Below, piece by piece: positions 33,785-44,841 of a DNA stretch of 64,000 nt. Within the stretch, counting starts at the first letter, position 1; each line of letters opens with the position of its first letter. The notes under the pieces were generated by a model that did no database searches, was not told the DNA's origin, and saw nothing but the letters and a program-made list of their open reading frames with translations. Made by a program: the position numbers and the translations under genes. The stretch lies in contig JAVXUO010002353.1 of the NCBI GenBank assembly GCA_033065855.1, positions 62,001 to 126,000 on the forward strand. The letters are read 5' to 3'. This DNA is from Escallonia rubra (lineage: Eukaryota > Streptophyta > Magnoliopsida > Escalloniales > Escalloniaceae).

Positions 33785-35182
33785 GACTTCTTATTCTTGG
33801 TGTCTGGGTCACAATTTCTTTATGCCCTCTCAATACTTGCTGTCTGTATGTCGTGACGAATTCTGGTACTTTTGCCTCAGTAATTACCATAACGAGAGCG
33901 CTGATGCAAAACTAGCCCTTGACGCGAGGGAGCGCTAGAAAGACCGTGTCGTTACAAATTGTAGTAGTACCCTGTATGTCTTAGTAACGCGACATGTACT
34001 CGATTAACATGATACTAATTTTGCTTCAACGCCTTTGGTGCCACCGCCTTAATACCCATCCTACATCATACGTAATATTTGACAAACTTAAGATGCAGCA
34101 AATCCAAATTATGTTCTCCCGCAAAGTGAAGGCTGAGTTTGGATTTTTATCAGTACTAATTTTGTAAGTATGAATTATCCACGAAAGAAAGCAGGAACAA
34201 AATTTGTCCTTGAAGCTGCGACTGATTGCTACCAATCCAAATTAAGTTATTTTCAGAAGTGGAGTTACCAAGCAAGGGCACGGCTAATTATCATCAAGCG
34301 AAGTTGACTTCTGCTGATCAGTTGATTAGCGTGGAGGACTGATTATTAGATGCACTTTGGAGAATGATTTCCCCCTTGTAAGGCTGGCCGCCAAAGTCAT
34401 GGATCATGAAGATCCTGTGCCAACTAATGAACCTATTCTGCCTTGAATACTATAGTCCAAATCAGTTTTTCTTATTCTTAATCTACGGGTTATCATCAGT
34501 GATTAGTGTGTAAAGTTCGATGATTAACATACTTCAATCATCAGTGAATAAGGTAGATATTTTTTGAACTAATTGATGGGGTTGGATTTGCCATGATACT
34601 GGAAACGGATGGTGCTAATTGTGCTAACTAACAATGATAAAATTACCCATGTGAAGACATTTTGTTGTAACGTAGCCTGCGGTGGTGGTGCAGCCGTTGT
34701 TGCTGGCGGCCTGTGGTGGTGCTAATCGTGCTAACTAACAATGATAAAATAATCCTTGCAGAAAGCATTCAGCGAACTTCTTTTGTTTCTATATATTATA
34801 CTATGACTCAACATCTTACTACTACATTTCTTTTTCCGCGTCCAACTGTCCAAGTACCAGTTAAAAATTCCGAGCAGTGAAAAAAATAATTTTTACAGTA
34901 AAATAAATAGGTTGAATGCAGTGTTAATCTCCCTATATATAAAACAAAGGAAAACAACTATTCCAAAATAAATAAGGTTCAACGTACCAAAGCTGCTAGA
35001 AGCCATTAGCCCAAATCCGTTTAGGAATTTGCAAGCAAAAGCCATGCAAAATATCTAATATAAGCCTGCATAAGGCACCCACAGGCTAATTCTGACTCAA
35101 TTCTTCTCATAAACTTCCAGAGTAGCTCCCACTGTTTTGAAGGAAAAGAAGATCAGAAACAAGAATCAAAGGGAAGAAGAAG
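33785..35182. other. Region between SF3B2 and the small gene
   Basis: It starts with the SF3B2 3' UTR. It contains duplication blocks A and B and a short direct repeat: GGTGGTGCTAATCGTGCTAAC near 34710, and the related GTGCTAATTGTGCTAAC near 34612, each followed by TAACAATGATAAAAT. The 80 bases before 35183 are A/G-rich and look like a leader. No gene recognised. Confidence 0.45.
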
Positions 35183-35563
35183 ATGTCAACTTGCTCTTCG
35201 TCGTCATCGAATGTGGTGTTCACGAGCCCAGAGGAGAAAGAGAGGATACTGAACCAACGCCTCGATTCCGTCCTCTATGAGCTTTACGTTTGTGACAGCA
35301 ACGGCAAGAAGAAGAACATCTCGCGCGAGGAGATAGAAGCCAAGTTGAAGAGTCGAGTTGCTGCTTTCTTCCATCACCTGCGTGCCGGTTCTGACGGAGA
35401 AAAGCCACTGGAGAAAGAGAAGCCCTCTGATCAGGAAGTGAAACAGTCGCCTGTCCTCCCTTTCACACTCGTCGTGCGAAACGGCAAAGTATCTCGGAAA
35501 ATGAGGGACGCCTTCAATTCGACAGCCCATGCTCCGCCAGGAAGCCGGCTGTTGATCAAGTAA
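35183..35563 (+). CDS. Small uncharacterised protein, 126 aa, single exon
   Basis: I do not recognise the family. The frame opens with a serine-rich start (MSTCSSSSS), then EEKERILNQRLDSVLYELY, a charged stretch NGKKKNISREEIEAKLKSR, an acidic/basic KPLEKEKPSDQEVK linker, and LPFTLVVRNGKVSRKMRDAF before the end SRLLIK. Predicted features are alpha-helical and charged, without signal peptide or membrane segment. Support for a real gene is a coding-like amino-acid pattern, GC content above the flanks, an A/G-rich leader directly upstream, and ATG in AAGATGTCA. The opposite strand is also open, so the call is not certain. It is absent from the second copy of the segmental duplication. Confidence 0.6.
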   Translation: MSTCSSSSSNVVFTSPEEKERILNQRLDSVLYELYVCDSNGKKKNISREEIEAKLKSRVAAFFHHLRAGSDGEKPLEKEKPSDQEVKQSPVLPFTLVVRNGKVSRKMRDAFNSTAHAPPGSRLLIK

Positions 35564-36530
35564 GGAGGAAACAGAGGAACGCATTGATCAACGACAATCT
35601 TGAAGTTCCAGTTTTTTGAGATAGTCTAGATCCATCCCCTACACAGTGAAGCATGCATGCCCCATAAGGTCAATTTTGTTTTTTGCTCTCTGATGAACGA
35701 TTTATGTATGACTTTGTAACAAGCTTTTGGATGTACTTTTTCTTTGCAAGCTGATCCCATGTTAAAGAACTCTCCTCAATAATAATTCTTACTTGTCTTT
35801 ATTGAAATTAAAAGAATAATTCATGCTTGCCTGATGGTGATCTTTCTAGCTATAACAGCGTCATGAAGTTTTTTGGTTCCATATTTGATCTGTCATGGTG
35901 ATGATCACCATAAGTCTGATCAAGAAAAGAACCAGATTTTTTGCAATACCAGTGATATGGTAACTTTGCATGTACGTGCCAGAATTCATGCCAACGAAAA
36001 GTATAAATCAAGTGAAACGCACCCACGATTTGCCTGATAAGTTCAAGATTACCATAGATGGGATGGGATGTTCCAAGCTTGATCTGGAGTTTGCTATATA
36101 TAGTGCATTCTAATGGATTGAATGGATTAGGCCCTGCCTTTAGGCCACTTAGCTGAAGATTCAACCACCCCCAATTCGGCTTGCTCCATGCATGCATGAT
36201 ATTTCTCTGACGATTTGCTACTACATGCGTGATATCCGTGTGTTACAATACGATGTGTGGTGAGACCTTCCTTTCTCTACGGACATGGCTGAGCTCTGGG
36301 TCTTTTCTCCACAAGGCAATCTCACCTTTCAGCATATTGTTAAGAGAAAGAAAGATGGGAGTGGTTTCTGCCGGAAGGCCAAGCCTCAACAGGAGGGATC
36401 ACGTTCTTTGATAGAAGTATCACAATGTGATATAAGAGTAGATTTATATTACAGTCTCTTTTCTCGTTCTTTTTTTGCTCAAGTCACAAACAAGTCACAA
36501 ATAGGCTATTAGGGTTTCATTTTTCGTCGT
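35564..36530. other. Intergenic, no gene seen
   Basis: Probable 3' flank of the small gene followed by non-coding sequence. Short open frames on both strands are unrecognisable. Confidence 0.4.
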
Positions 36531-36635
36531 TGACAAACTTCTAGAGAGAGACGAAAAATCTTCCGCCGCCGTTGCCTCTGGATTGGGAAAAATGGGGGGA
36601 AGACATCCATCTTCTTCACGGAAGAGGAGGGCGTG
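36531..36635 (+). pseudogene. Inverted N-terminal remnant of the kelch gene
   Basis: The + strand matches the start of the minus-strand kelch genes, from the 5' leader (TTGACAAACTTCTAGAG) into codons for KNLPPPLPLDWEKWG. The position of the start codon reads ACG instead of ATG, and an extra base after GGGGGGAAGACATC shifts the frame. Similarity stops at about 36635 (GGAAGAGGAGGGCGTG). It is a truncated third copy in opposite orientation, about 1.5 kb from the stop-codon end of the nearer kelch gene. Confidence 0.85.
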
Positions 36636-37248
36636 TCTTTCTGAAAGAAAGGCAAGTAGCAGAATACCGGCCAGTTAAGTGATTTAGAAGTACCAACTAG
36701 ACGATACAAAACTTGAAAGTGAATTCCCTTGGAAAAAGATAAACTGTTTCGTATCATTGTGAGATATGTTCCCTATACTGCCAACTTTTATACTATAACT
36801 AGATTGATTCTTATTATATATGTCAGCATCTTACAAGAAGACTTAAATCGTGTGTTCTTTAATGACAAATTTCAAGGGCAGGACTACATTCTCAATATAA
36901 ACAGAATTGCTTCCAGTTATGTAAGCATATATAGCCATACATAATGTAAAGAAAGTCCCCGGCCGCAACATAGAATCCGCAGATAATGTCAACTACACAA
37001 TGCCAATTGTGACTCGCGTACGAATTCCCGTTCCACAAGTTAGGTTGAGTATCTAATTTGACACAACGCAACATTAACCCAATTAGGCTAAGCCAGTAAT
37101 TAGCATTTTGCTGGTCACTAGTTCAGATCGCCATTTCTTGCCAAAACCACGTATCAAAGTTAGGAAAACATGCTAAGGTTCAAAATAAGGCATGGAGATA
37201 TGTAAATGTGTGTGTGTGTGTGCAAAGTTAGAGGATAGTGAAGCACTA
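36636..37248. other. Intergenic, no gene seen
   Basis: AT-rich sequence with a short (GT)n at 37207-37221. No recognised feature. Confidence 0.4.
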
Positions 37249-38033
37249 AAGCGTGAACAAAACATGCTAACTAAAGCTCGTGTGTGCACCTATCATGCAA
37301 AGCGACTTCAGAGCCTAGGAGCAGGCGCCACCATGGGATGGAGCTTCAGCCGAATCTCTGCAAAAAAATGGACAAAATACATCAGATGTCAAATACAAAG
37401 TCATGGAGAGAAAATTCTTAATTCAGATCCTAAATACCCATCATCCTCTTGAGTCCTCTTCCAAATGAACCAACAAACGAAAATCAGGATCAATCAGAGC
37501 GAAGGATCCTGCTCCTGCTCTATTGATGTTCTTCCTATACAGGGTTGACTAATAAAGGAAAGAGCCTACAAGTGAAAAACGAACTCGAACTCATCCCATT
37601 TATATGTGCCAAACTAGCTAGGTGCATCAACCTGGTAACCATAAAGCACAAAACTTAACAGGTAATTGAGCCTGAGTGCCATGCAGATGGTCTAATGCAG
37701 TTCACCCCATTGGCAAAGACACAGAGAATGCAGAAATAGTCTGGGCTAAGGTTGTGCACGCCTCGTAAAATTCCTCACAAGACAGAATATTTAAGGAAAA
37801 AAAAGCAAAAATTGCTTCGCGAACCAAGCCAACACGTACGGATGATTTGAAATTACCTAGATATGTAGTACAACTTCAGCCAACAATCAACAGATATAAT
37901 TGCCGTAATGTTTCAAGAATTCTGTTGGGCGAAAACTAAGTTGTTACCTAACTGGGTATATAAGATATGTCAAGCAAAGACAAGAAGAGATTAATTGGCA
38001 AGAGACAGAAGCTATAGCAGAGTTTTTTGTACT

Positions 38034-39104
38034 TTACATTATCATGCAGCTTCCAGGCTGTAGGTTGCCCGGAAAACGGCCATGGCGCCTGAAAATTCTC
38101 CCCAATTTAGCTTCACCTCCACCAGGCTTGGCAGATGAGGACGAATCTCGAGGTGGGAGCTTATAAACAGAAAAAGGAACGAAACCGACCTTGCTAGCAT
38201 CCCTAAAAACAACCACGCAGAGCTTATGATCGTGTAACTGAAACAGGAAGACATTCGGATAATACAAGCGACCAAAGCTTAAAAAGATTGCCTCTAAGCC
38301 CCATTTCATTTGGTGAGGGTCCTCTATGCGAAGGTCCAGCTTATGCACAACCACGTAACTCTTTCGTAGATACTCATGGTAGCGCTTCGTAATATAGAAA
38401 ATGTTTCCCACAATAAGCGACCGCGAATCCCAACAAAAAGGCCTGAGGTTGTCCACAACTGGGTCGTCAGCCGGGTGATCAGTCCACCACGGGTGGACGC
38501 TCCACTTTTTGGTTGAGAGATTGAAAGCGAACAGCCCATGGTCCTGCCGCTTGACAAACAACGTTTTCGCTCCGGGATGATAAATGTGCACTGGCCTGTA
38601 GGGATAACAATGCATAGGCGGTTCTTCCTCCAACCGACTCCATCGTTCACGCGCGGGATCGTACTCTTCAAACACCGCCCACCCATGAAGCGACGTTAAA
38701 TGTTCCAGCGAGTAACTGTGAGCGCTTTCTCCAGGAAGAGCATAGACCTTACCCTCGATTACGGCAACTAGAGGGAAGGGCTTTGGGCCGAGCAGATCGG
38801 GGCCGTCACGCCACGTCCTGCTGCGCAGATCGTACACGCGCATCTTCAATGGATAGGTAAGCTCGCCGTTGGCGGTCTCGATCAAGTCGCCGCCGAAGAA
38901 ATAGATCCTGGATCCGAGGGCCACGCGGCCTATCCTGCCTTCCACCTGGGGGTCGGGGAACAGGTAATCGACGACGTGGTATGCGGAAGCGTCGATCAAG
39001 TTGAGGGCGAAAACGTGGATGACGCCCTGCTCTTCCGTGAAGAAGATCGATGTCTCCCCCCATTTTTCCCAATCCTGAGGCAACGACGGAGGAAGATTTT
39101 TCAT
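38034..39104 (-). CDS. Kelch-repeat protein, copy 1 (356 aa)
   Basis: A single-exon protein expected to fold as a partial or complete kelch beta-propeller. Kelch-like units are visible: GRIGRVALGSRIYFFGGD with VYDLRSRTWRDGPDLL (residues about 56-105), then VAVIEGKVYALPGE with EEYDPARERWSRLEEEPPM (about 108-165), then LFAFNLSTKKWSVHPWW and WDSRSLIVGNIFYI. Plant proteins of this type are often F-box/kelch adaptors, but no F-box precedes the repeats here. The protein starts at MKNLPPSLPQDWEKWG. It is a tandem duplicate of the gene at 42425-43525, and an inverted fragment lies at 36531-36635. Function unknown; protein interaction by the propeller is the family inference. No frame lesions. Confidence 0.82.
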   Translation of the reverse strand: MKNLPPSLPQDWEKWGETSIFFTEEQGVIHVFALNLIDASAYHVVDYLFPDPQVEGRIGRVALGSRIYFFGGDLIETANGELTYPLKMRVYDLRSRTWRDGPDLLGPKPFPLVAVIEGKVYALPGESAHSYSLEHLTSLHGWAVFEEYDPARERWSRLEEEPPMHCYPYRPVHIYHPGAKTLFVKRQDHGLFAFNLSTKKWSVHPWWTDHPADDPVVDNLRPFCWDSRSLIVGNIFYITKRYHEYLRKSYVVVHKLDLRIEDPHQMKWGLEAIFLSFGRLYYPNVFLFQLHDHKLCVVVFRDASKVGFVPFSVYKLPPRDSSSSAKPGGGEAKLGRIFRRHGRFPGNLQPGSCMIM

Positions 39105-39120
39105 GTCTATCTCCGTAGAA

Positions 39121-39892
39121 GTCTGTCAAGCCATGCCAAGCAAAACCAAAAGTCCAAAAAAAAAAAAACCAACACCATCCACAATATTGAAAAGACGAAT
39201 ACACGCTGGTGTCTCCTCCCTCCTCCACCGCATAGCCGCTCTCGGGTCCCCCCTCCACCGCCTCGGCCAATCCCTCCACCAATTTCCACCAACAGGCAAT
39301 AATTTTCACCATGAATGCACCTCCACACTTACCATTACCAAATCTGGCATCATCACTACTAACTAAGAGAAATTGAAATCCTAAAAAAACCTAAGAATGT
39401 TTAATTGTAAATTGGGTTGAAAATCTGATGGCGGCACCGAATTAGTGATGGTGGGGGGTTGGCGAGGTTAATGATTGCGTTGATGTTAGGAGGTTAGACG
39501 TCGGGGTTGGCCGGGGCGTTGGGAGTTGGCGGGTGGACGGTAATAGATGTGAGCGGTGGTGAGTCGACTATGATGGTGGTGGTAATTGGGGTAGTTACGG
39601 TATTGTGGTCCTGTGTTATGGCGGCGAAGAAAGAAAAGAGGAAAGGAAAGAGCGAGTGGTGAGGCATGCAGCGATGTTGGGAGGTGGGTAATGATTGAGT
39701 TGATGGGACGTTAGGGGTGGCGATGGTGAGGAATTGGCGGGGTGGGTGGTTTGTTAGTACGTAGGAGTGTTGGTGGGTGCCTGTCGTGTGATCATTTTAG
39801 ACTGAAAAAAGGTACATAGATTAGGTTCGACGATTTTGAAAGATAGGGACCAAAAATTCAAAAATATAGGTAAAATACAAGGGACTGAAGTG
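39121..39892. other. Upstream of kelch copy 1, GC-rich non-coding patch
   Basis: An A homopolymer (about 39158-39169) is followed by C-rich sequence to 39300, then a G-rich patch (39425-39790) with many GGTGG and GTTGG repeats that reads like decayed repeat DNA. No recognised gene. Confidence 0.4.
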
Positions 39893-40030
39893 GAATTGTG
39901 GGCAAAACCCCGTTATTTAGTTTGCTTAAAGCCCGTTCATCAATTGTAAGTCAGAACAAGTTTGATCTGGATCATGCTTGCTCAAAGCCCGTTCGCTTTT
40001 ACTAAAGCGACAAATCATCATGTTTGTAAA

Positions 40031-41746
40031 CCTTATAAAACAAAAAAATCAATTCTACAGATTCAAACTCTACCAAATCAATATTCCGACCGTCACACCT
40101 CCAATCTGGAGGCAGATTCACATACTAAGTTAAAAAAGTTCTTGTTCATAAGAAATGTAATGCTAAAACATTTACAAAAAAGAATAACCTTAAAGAGGTA
40201 TGCAGAGCTTTAAACCTTAGTCCAAACTATTATAAATGTGAATATTCTTCAAAGCCAAAATAAAAGCCTTAAAAATCAAAGTAAAAACTCCAACATCTTT
40301 CATAGTTGTTAACCTCTTTTATAAACTATATATTAGCTTAAACACCTGAATTAAGAGGAGAATGCGAATGAGCACGAATCTCAGCCCCCCCCCCCCCCAC
40401 AAGGAGTAAAACTTAGGTATTCAAGAGCATATAACTGAGTCAATAGATGAATATAAAAAATTGAGATTGAATCGAAGGTACGGAGACGATAAATAATCTT
40501 AGCACGACAATTTTCTCATTAGGGGATACTAACCAAATAAAGATCATATGAAAGTCAAAGGAACATATTAGAATAACCCAACTAATAATCAGATAAGGTA
40601 CAACCATATAGTACATGGGTATAAAGCACATTATTTTAATTTCAAAATTTTCATACCAGTAATAATTGTCATATCATGTCACCACATCATGTAACCTAAG
40701 TATGTGGATATTCTAATATATTATTTCTTTTTAAAGGGACTCCGATAGATATCAAATTATCTCAAAGGCATAATAGGGACTCTGATGGACATCAAATTAG
40801 TTCTGTTTAAACGCAGAACACATGTGCTAAACTTAACATTATCTTTTTTGAAAGTCTTGTTCAATTATGATGACCAAAGATTGACAATTTTGACGAAAAA
40901 CAAACGTTATCATTGATCCAAAATAGGAGAAACGAGATAAAATAAAGGCATGATGCTGATGAGGTATAGGAAAACCAAACTTTCCTACCTTTCCTTTCCT
41001 TTTTCCCTTTCTTTTCTTTTCTTTTATTTTCTCTCCAAATTCAATTACAGCCATTAGTGACGATTTATCTCTTTTCATGGAGCCTCCATCCATTTGCCAC
41101 TGTTCATATATATGAAAATGTTCTCCTTTTCTTTTTGAATCAATTTTTTGAATTTCTTGTAAATTCTTAAAATAGAGATCTAGTTCATAAAAGCGTTGGC
41201 ACAATCATCGTTTACCTCTTAGCTTGACTTGTACGTAATAAATTTATAATTATTATTTGAGTTCAATTGAATGGCCAAGTGTGTCAAATTTTAATTTTAG
41301 ATTACGACTTTATAAGAAATTCAACGAAAAAGACACAATAAGGAAACAAATACTAATTATTCACGAAAGGGACGGGGAACACTATGTAGAACAAGGCAAA
41401 GCTAGCACCGAGTTGCCAGGGATATGTTCCGGTACATTAATTCTTCTCAGAAAATAAATGTTCTAGACCATAATAAAGATGTTGTTTTTGCTCGATACAT
41501 TAGACTCGTAGGTTTTCAAGTGTTGCTAAGAGATTGATATTGTAGAAGGAAAAAATTTAATCGGTAACCTGGTCTGTGGCAAGAGGCTACAACAAACCTC
41601 CAATACGTCGATACGTACTTATGGTCACTAACATAGTTTGTGACAAACATTTATGGAAGCTAAAGCGAGCTCCTGAAATTTGATGACGAAGGTGTTTGCG
41701 TGGTCAGTAATTAACATTCATTTGTCGCTAATGAGAGGAAAAAATT
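40031..41746. other. Intergenic between the kelch copies, mostly featureless
   Basis: AT-rich, with a run of 14 C at 40385-40398 and a pyrimidine-rich (CTTTT)n-like stretch at 40985-41030. It includes duplication block E (40973-41175). A short direct repeat, GGGACTC(C/T)GAT plus ATCAAATTA, occurs at about 40736 and 40777. No gene recognised. Confidence 0.4.
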
Positions 41747-42424
41747 ATCCTTGCAGAAAGCATTCAGCAAACATCTTTTGTGTCCCTAAAATATGACTGA
41801 ACATCTTAGTACTACATTTCTTTTTCCAGGTCCAAGTATCAGTTAAAAAGTCCAAGCAGGGACAAAAGTGAACAAAACATGCTAACTGAAGGCCGTGTGT
41901 GCACCTATTACGCAAAGCGACTTCAGAGCCTAAGAGCAGGCGCCAGCATGGAATGGAGCTTCACCCGAATCTCTGCAAAAAATTGGACAAAATACATTAG
42001 ATGTCAAAGACATATACAATGTCGTCACGAGAAAATACTTAATTCTGATCCTAAATACCCATCATCCTCAGATGGTCTACTGCAGCTCAGTCCACTGGCA
42101 AAGCCACAGAGAACGCAGAAATTGCTTCGCAAACAAGCCAACACGGATGATTTGAAATTATCTAGAGATGTAGTATAACCTCAGCCAACAAGCAACGGAT
42201 ACTACTCATCTTTAAGAGGGACTTAACGCAGTGATGCAGGAGTACATAGAGTTATATAATTGCTGTAATGTTTGACGAATTGTGTCCGACGAGAACTAAG
42301 TTGTTACCTAACTTGGTAAATAAGATATGTCAAGCAAAGCCAGAGAAGAGACTCGCAAGAGATTCTATTTCTCCTTGACAAGCGTAAAAACAGAAGCTAC
42401 AGCAGAGTAAAGTTTTTTTGTACT

Positions 42425-43525
42425 TTACATTATCATGCAGCTTCTAGGTCGTAGGTCGCCCGAAAAGCGGCCATGGCGCCTGAAAATTCTCCCCAATTTA
42501 GCTTCACCTCCAGCAGGATTGGCAGATGTGGACGAATCTCGAGGTGGGAGCTTATAAACAGAAACAGGAATGAAACCGACCTTGCTAGCATCCCTAAAAA
42601 CAACCACGCAGAGCTTATGATCGTGTAACTGAAACAGGAAGACGTGCGGAAAATACATGCCACCAAACCGAAAAGTGATTGCCTCTTCGCTGCATTCCAT
42701 GTGGTGAGGGTCATCTACCCTGATGGGAAGGTCCAGTTTATGCACAACCACGTAACTCTTTCGTAGATACACATCGTAGGGTGCCGCAACATAGAGATTG
42801 TTTCCAATGATAAGCGACTGGGAATCCCAATAGTGAAGCCAGAGGTTGTCCACAACGGGGTCGTCAGCCGTGTGATCAGTCCACCACGGGTGAACGCTCC
42901 ACTTTTTGGTTGAGAGATTGAAAGCGTACAACCCCTCGTCCTGCTCCTGCTTGATAAACAACGTTTTCGCTCCGGGATGATAAATGTGCACTGGCCTGTA
43001 GCGATAGCAATGCATAGGCGGTTCTTCCAACCGACTCCACCGTTCGCGCGCGGGATCGTACTCTTCAAACACCGCCCACCCATGAAGCGACGTCAAACGT
43101 TCCAGCGTGTAACAGCAAGCGCTTTCGCCAGGAAGAGCATAGATCTTACCCTCGATTACGGCAACTAGAGGGAAGGGCTTTGGGCCGAGCAGATCGGGGC
43201 CGTCACGCCACGTCCTGCTGCGCAGATCGTACACGCGCATCTTCAGCGGATATGTGTAGTACTCGCCGTCGGCCGCTTCGATCAAGTCGCCGTCGGCCGC
43301 TTCGATCAAGTCGCCGCCGAAGAAGTAGATCCTGGATCCGAGGGCCACGCGGCCTATCCTGCCTTCCACCTGGGGGTCGGGGAAAACGTAATCGACGACG
43401 TGGTATGCGTAAGCGTCGTTCAAGTTGAGGGCGAAAACGTGGATCACGCCCCACTCTTCCGTGAAGAAGATCGATGTCTCCCCCCATTTTTCCCAATCCT
43501 GAGGCAACGACGGAGGAAGATTCAT
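42425..43525 (-). CDS. Kelch-repeat protein, copy 2 (366 aa)
   Basis: Tandem paralogue of the gene at 38034-39104, with the same layout and the same C-terminus ending SCMIM. I choose the ATG at 43525 (MNLPPSLPQDWEKWG) because it aligns with the start of copy 1. An upstream in-frame ATG at 43588 would add 21 residues of unrelated sequence. A perfect 24-bp tandem duplication (43268-43291 and 43292-43315) repeats eight residues, giving GDLIEAADGDLIEAAD, in a loop of the first kelch unit. It is in frame, so the protein stays intact. Other differences are scattered substitutions and small in-frame indels, as expected if both copies were under constraint for some time. No F-box. Function unknown. 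Confidence 0.82.
   Translation of the reverse strand: MNLPPSLPQDWEKWGETSIFFTEEWGVIHVFALNLNDAYAYHVVDYVFPDPQVEGRIGRVALGSRIYFFGGDLIEAADGDLIEAADGEYYTYPLKMRVYDLRSRTWRDGPDLLGPKPFPLVAVIEGKIYALPGESACCYTLERLTSLHGWAVFEEYDPARERWSRLEEPPMHCYRYRPVHIYHPGAKTLFIKQEQDEGLYAFNLSTKKWSVHPWWTDHTADDPVVDNLWLHYWDSQSLIIGNNLYVAAPYDVYLRKSYVVVHKLDLPIRVDDPHHMECSEEAITFRFGGMYFPHVFLFQLHDHKLCVVVFRDASKVGFIPVSVYKLPPRDSSTSANPAGGEAKLGRIFRRHGRFSGDLRPRSCMIM
43268..43315 (-). repeat. 24-bp in-frame tandem duplication in kelch copy 2
   Basis: GTCGGCCGCTTCGATCAAGT plus CGCC occurs twice head to tail. It is absent from copy 1, so it arose after the gene duplication. Confidence 0.95.
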
Positions 43526-44262
43526 TTCCCTCACCCTAGAAGTTTGTCGAGAACCAAAATAAAACCCTAACCCTAAAGTTTTTTGCATGTATATATATTA
43601 TTTTACTTCGGTTGGTAATTGTAATTGTGGGCAAAAGCCCCGTTATCCAGTCCGCTTAAAGCCCGTTCATCAATTATAAGTTGGAACAAGTTTGGTCTGG
43701 ATCATGCCCGCTTAAAGCCCGTTCGCTTTTACTTAAGCGACGCATCATCGTGTTTGGTGCCTATGGATCAATTCTTTATACCTTACAAGTGCGCCGATGC
43801 AAAACTAGCCCTTGACGCTAGGGAGCATTATAAAGACCGTGTTGTTACAAATTGTAATATTGTTTATGTCTTAGTAACGTGACATGCATTGAATTAACAC
43901 GATGCTAATTTTGCTTCGTCACTTCTGGTGCCACTGCCTTAATACCAATCGCATACTGTAGTTGGCAAACTTAAAATGCAGTAGATGAACCAAATTATGT
44001 TCTCCCGGAAATTGATGGCTGAGTTTGGATTTTAGTCTATTAATTTTGCAGGAAACACAAAATGTATAGGAAAACCAAACTTTCCTCTCCCTTTGCTTTC
44101 CCTCCAAATGAAATTACAGCCCTTAGTGAAGCTTTGTCTCTCTTGTTGGAGTCTCCATCTGGATGCCGTGATTCATATGAAACTACTCTCTGTTTTATTA
44201 AATCTTATATTTTGACTTTTTGCGAAGTTTTTCATAGTTTAAATTTAGAGTTGCACTCGTGA

Positions 44263-44841
44263 AAGATATAGAGTACATGAGTGAGACTTATAAGTTATAA
44301 CACAGGGGATCCAATGTTACCAGGGTTGGGGATAAGAACTTATAATAGTACGATGTCTTATATTAAAAGGGGTACTCTTATAAACAAAAGGTGGCAGATT
44401 GGCAAGCCTTCAAGTCAATATCCTCTCCATAGCATCATAAAATTCGAGAGCCACTCCTAGTTATAGTGGAAGAGTTTGCTGAACTTGCCGTTTGAGCAAA
44501 TAGTTTGGCTTTGTTGATTATGTCATGATGGTTAGATATCACATATCAAAAGAAGAGCACAAATTGCATAAAATACATAATAGGCTTCACTGGAGGGTCA
44601 AGCTCAGCTTCTCAATGCCCGTCATCTGTGAGAGGAGATAAATGGAATAAGTATGCAAGCATAATATGTTTAAGGTAGAGTTGTTCTGCAAAGTAACATG
44701 CATGGAAAGTTGACAAGGCTTGCGCTGTATTGTTGGATGAAGCAAGTCAGGAAGTATGAAATGGTCACCCCCACACTAGCTTTGAGATCATTGGAGCTTC
44801 AGTAAATTTCAAAGTAAATATGGGTTAGAGCTGGTGCAAGG
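44263..44841. other. Intergenic, no gene seen
   Basis: No coding or repeat signature recognised. The right end (44837-44841) is the left TSD of the solo LTR. Confidence 0.4.

Larger units (their letters stand above)
33897..41175. repeat. Segmental duplication, copy 1 blocks (A-B-C-D-E)
   Basis: Five separated blocks here have partners in 41747-44262. A: 33897-34160 (partner 43788-44062). B: 34755-34890 (41747-41868). C: 37249-39120 including the kelch gene (41873-43530). D: 39893-40030 (43623-43765). E: 40973-41175 (44066-44262). Sequences between the blocks are unique to this copy and probably inserted later or lost from the other. In the second copy, A sits between D and E, so the duplication has been rearranged. 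Confidence 0.8.
41747..44262. repeat. Segmental duplication, copy 2 blocks (B-C-D-A-E)
   Basis: Compact second copy of the blocks listed under 33897-41175, in the order B (41747-41868), C (41873-43530, with the second kelch gene), D (43623-43765), A (43788-44062) and E (44066-44262). Block A matches the sequence just downstream of SF3B2 (GATGCAAAACTAGCCCTTGA), yet no SF3B2 exon precedes it here. Confidence 0.8.
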
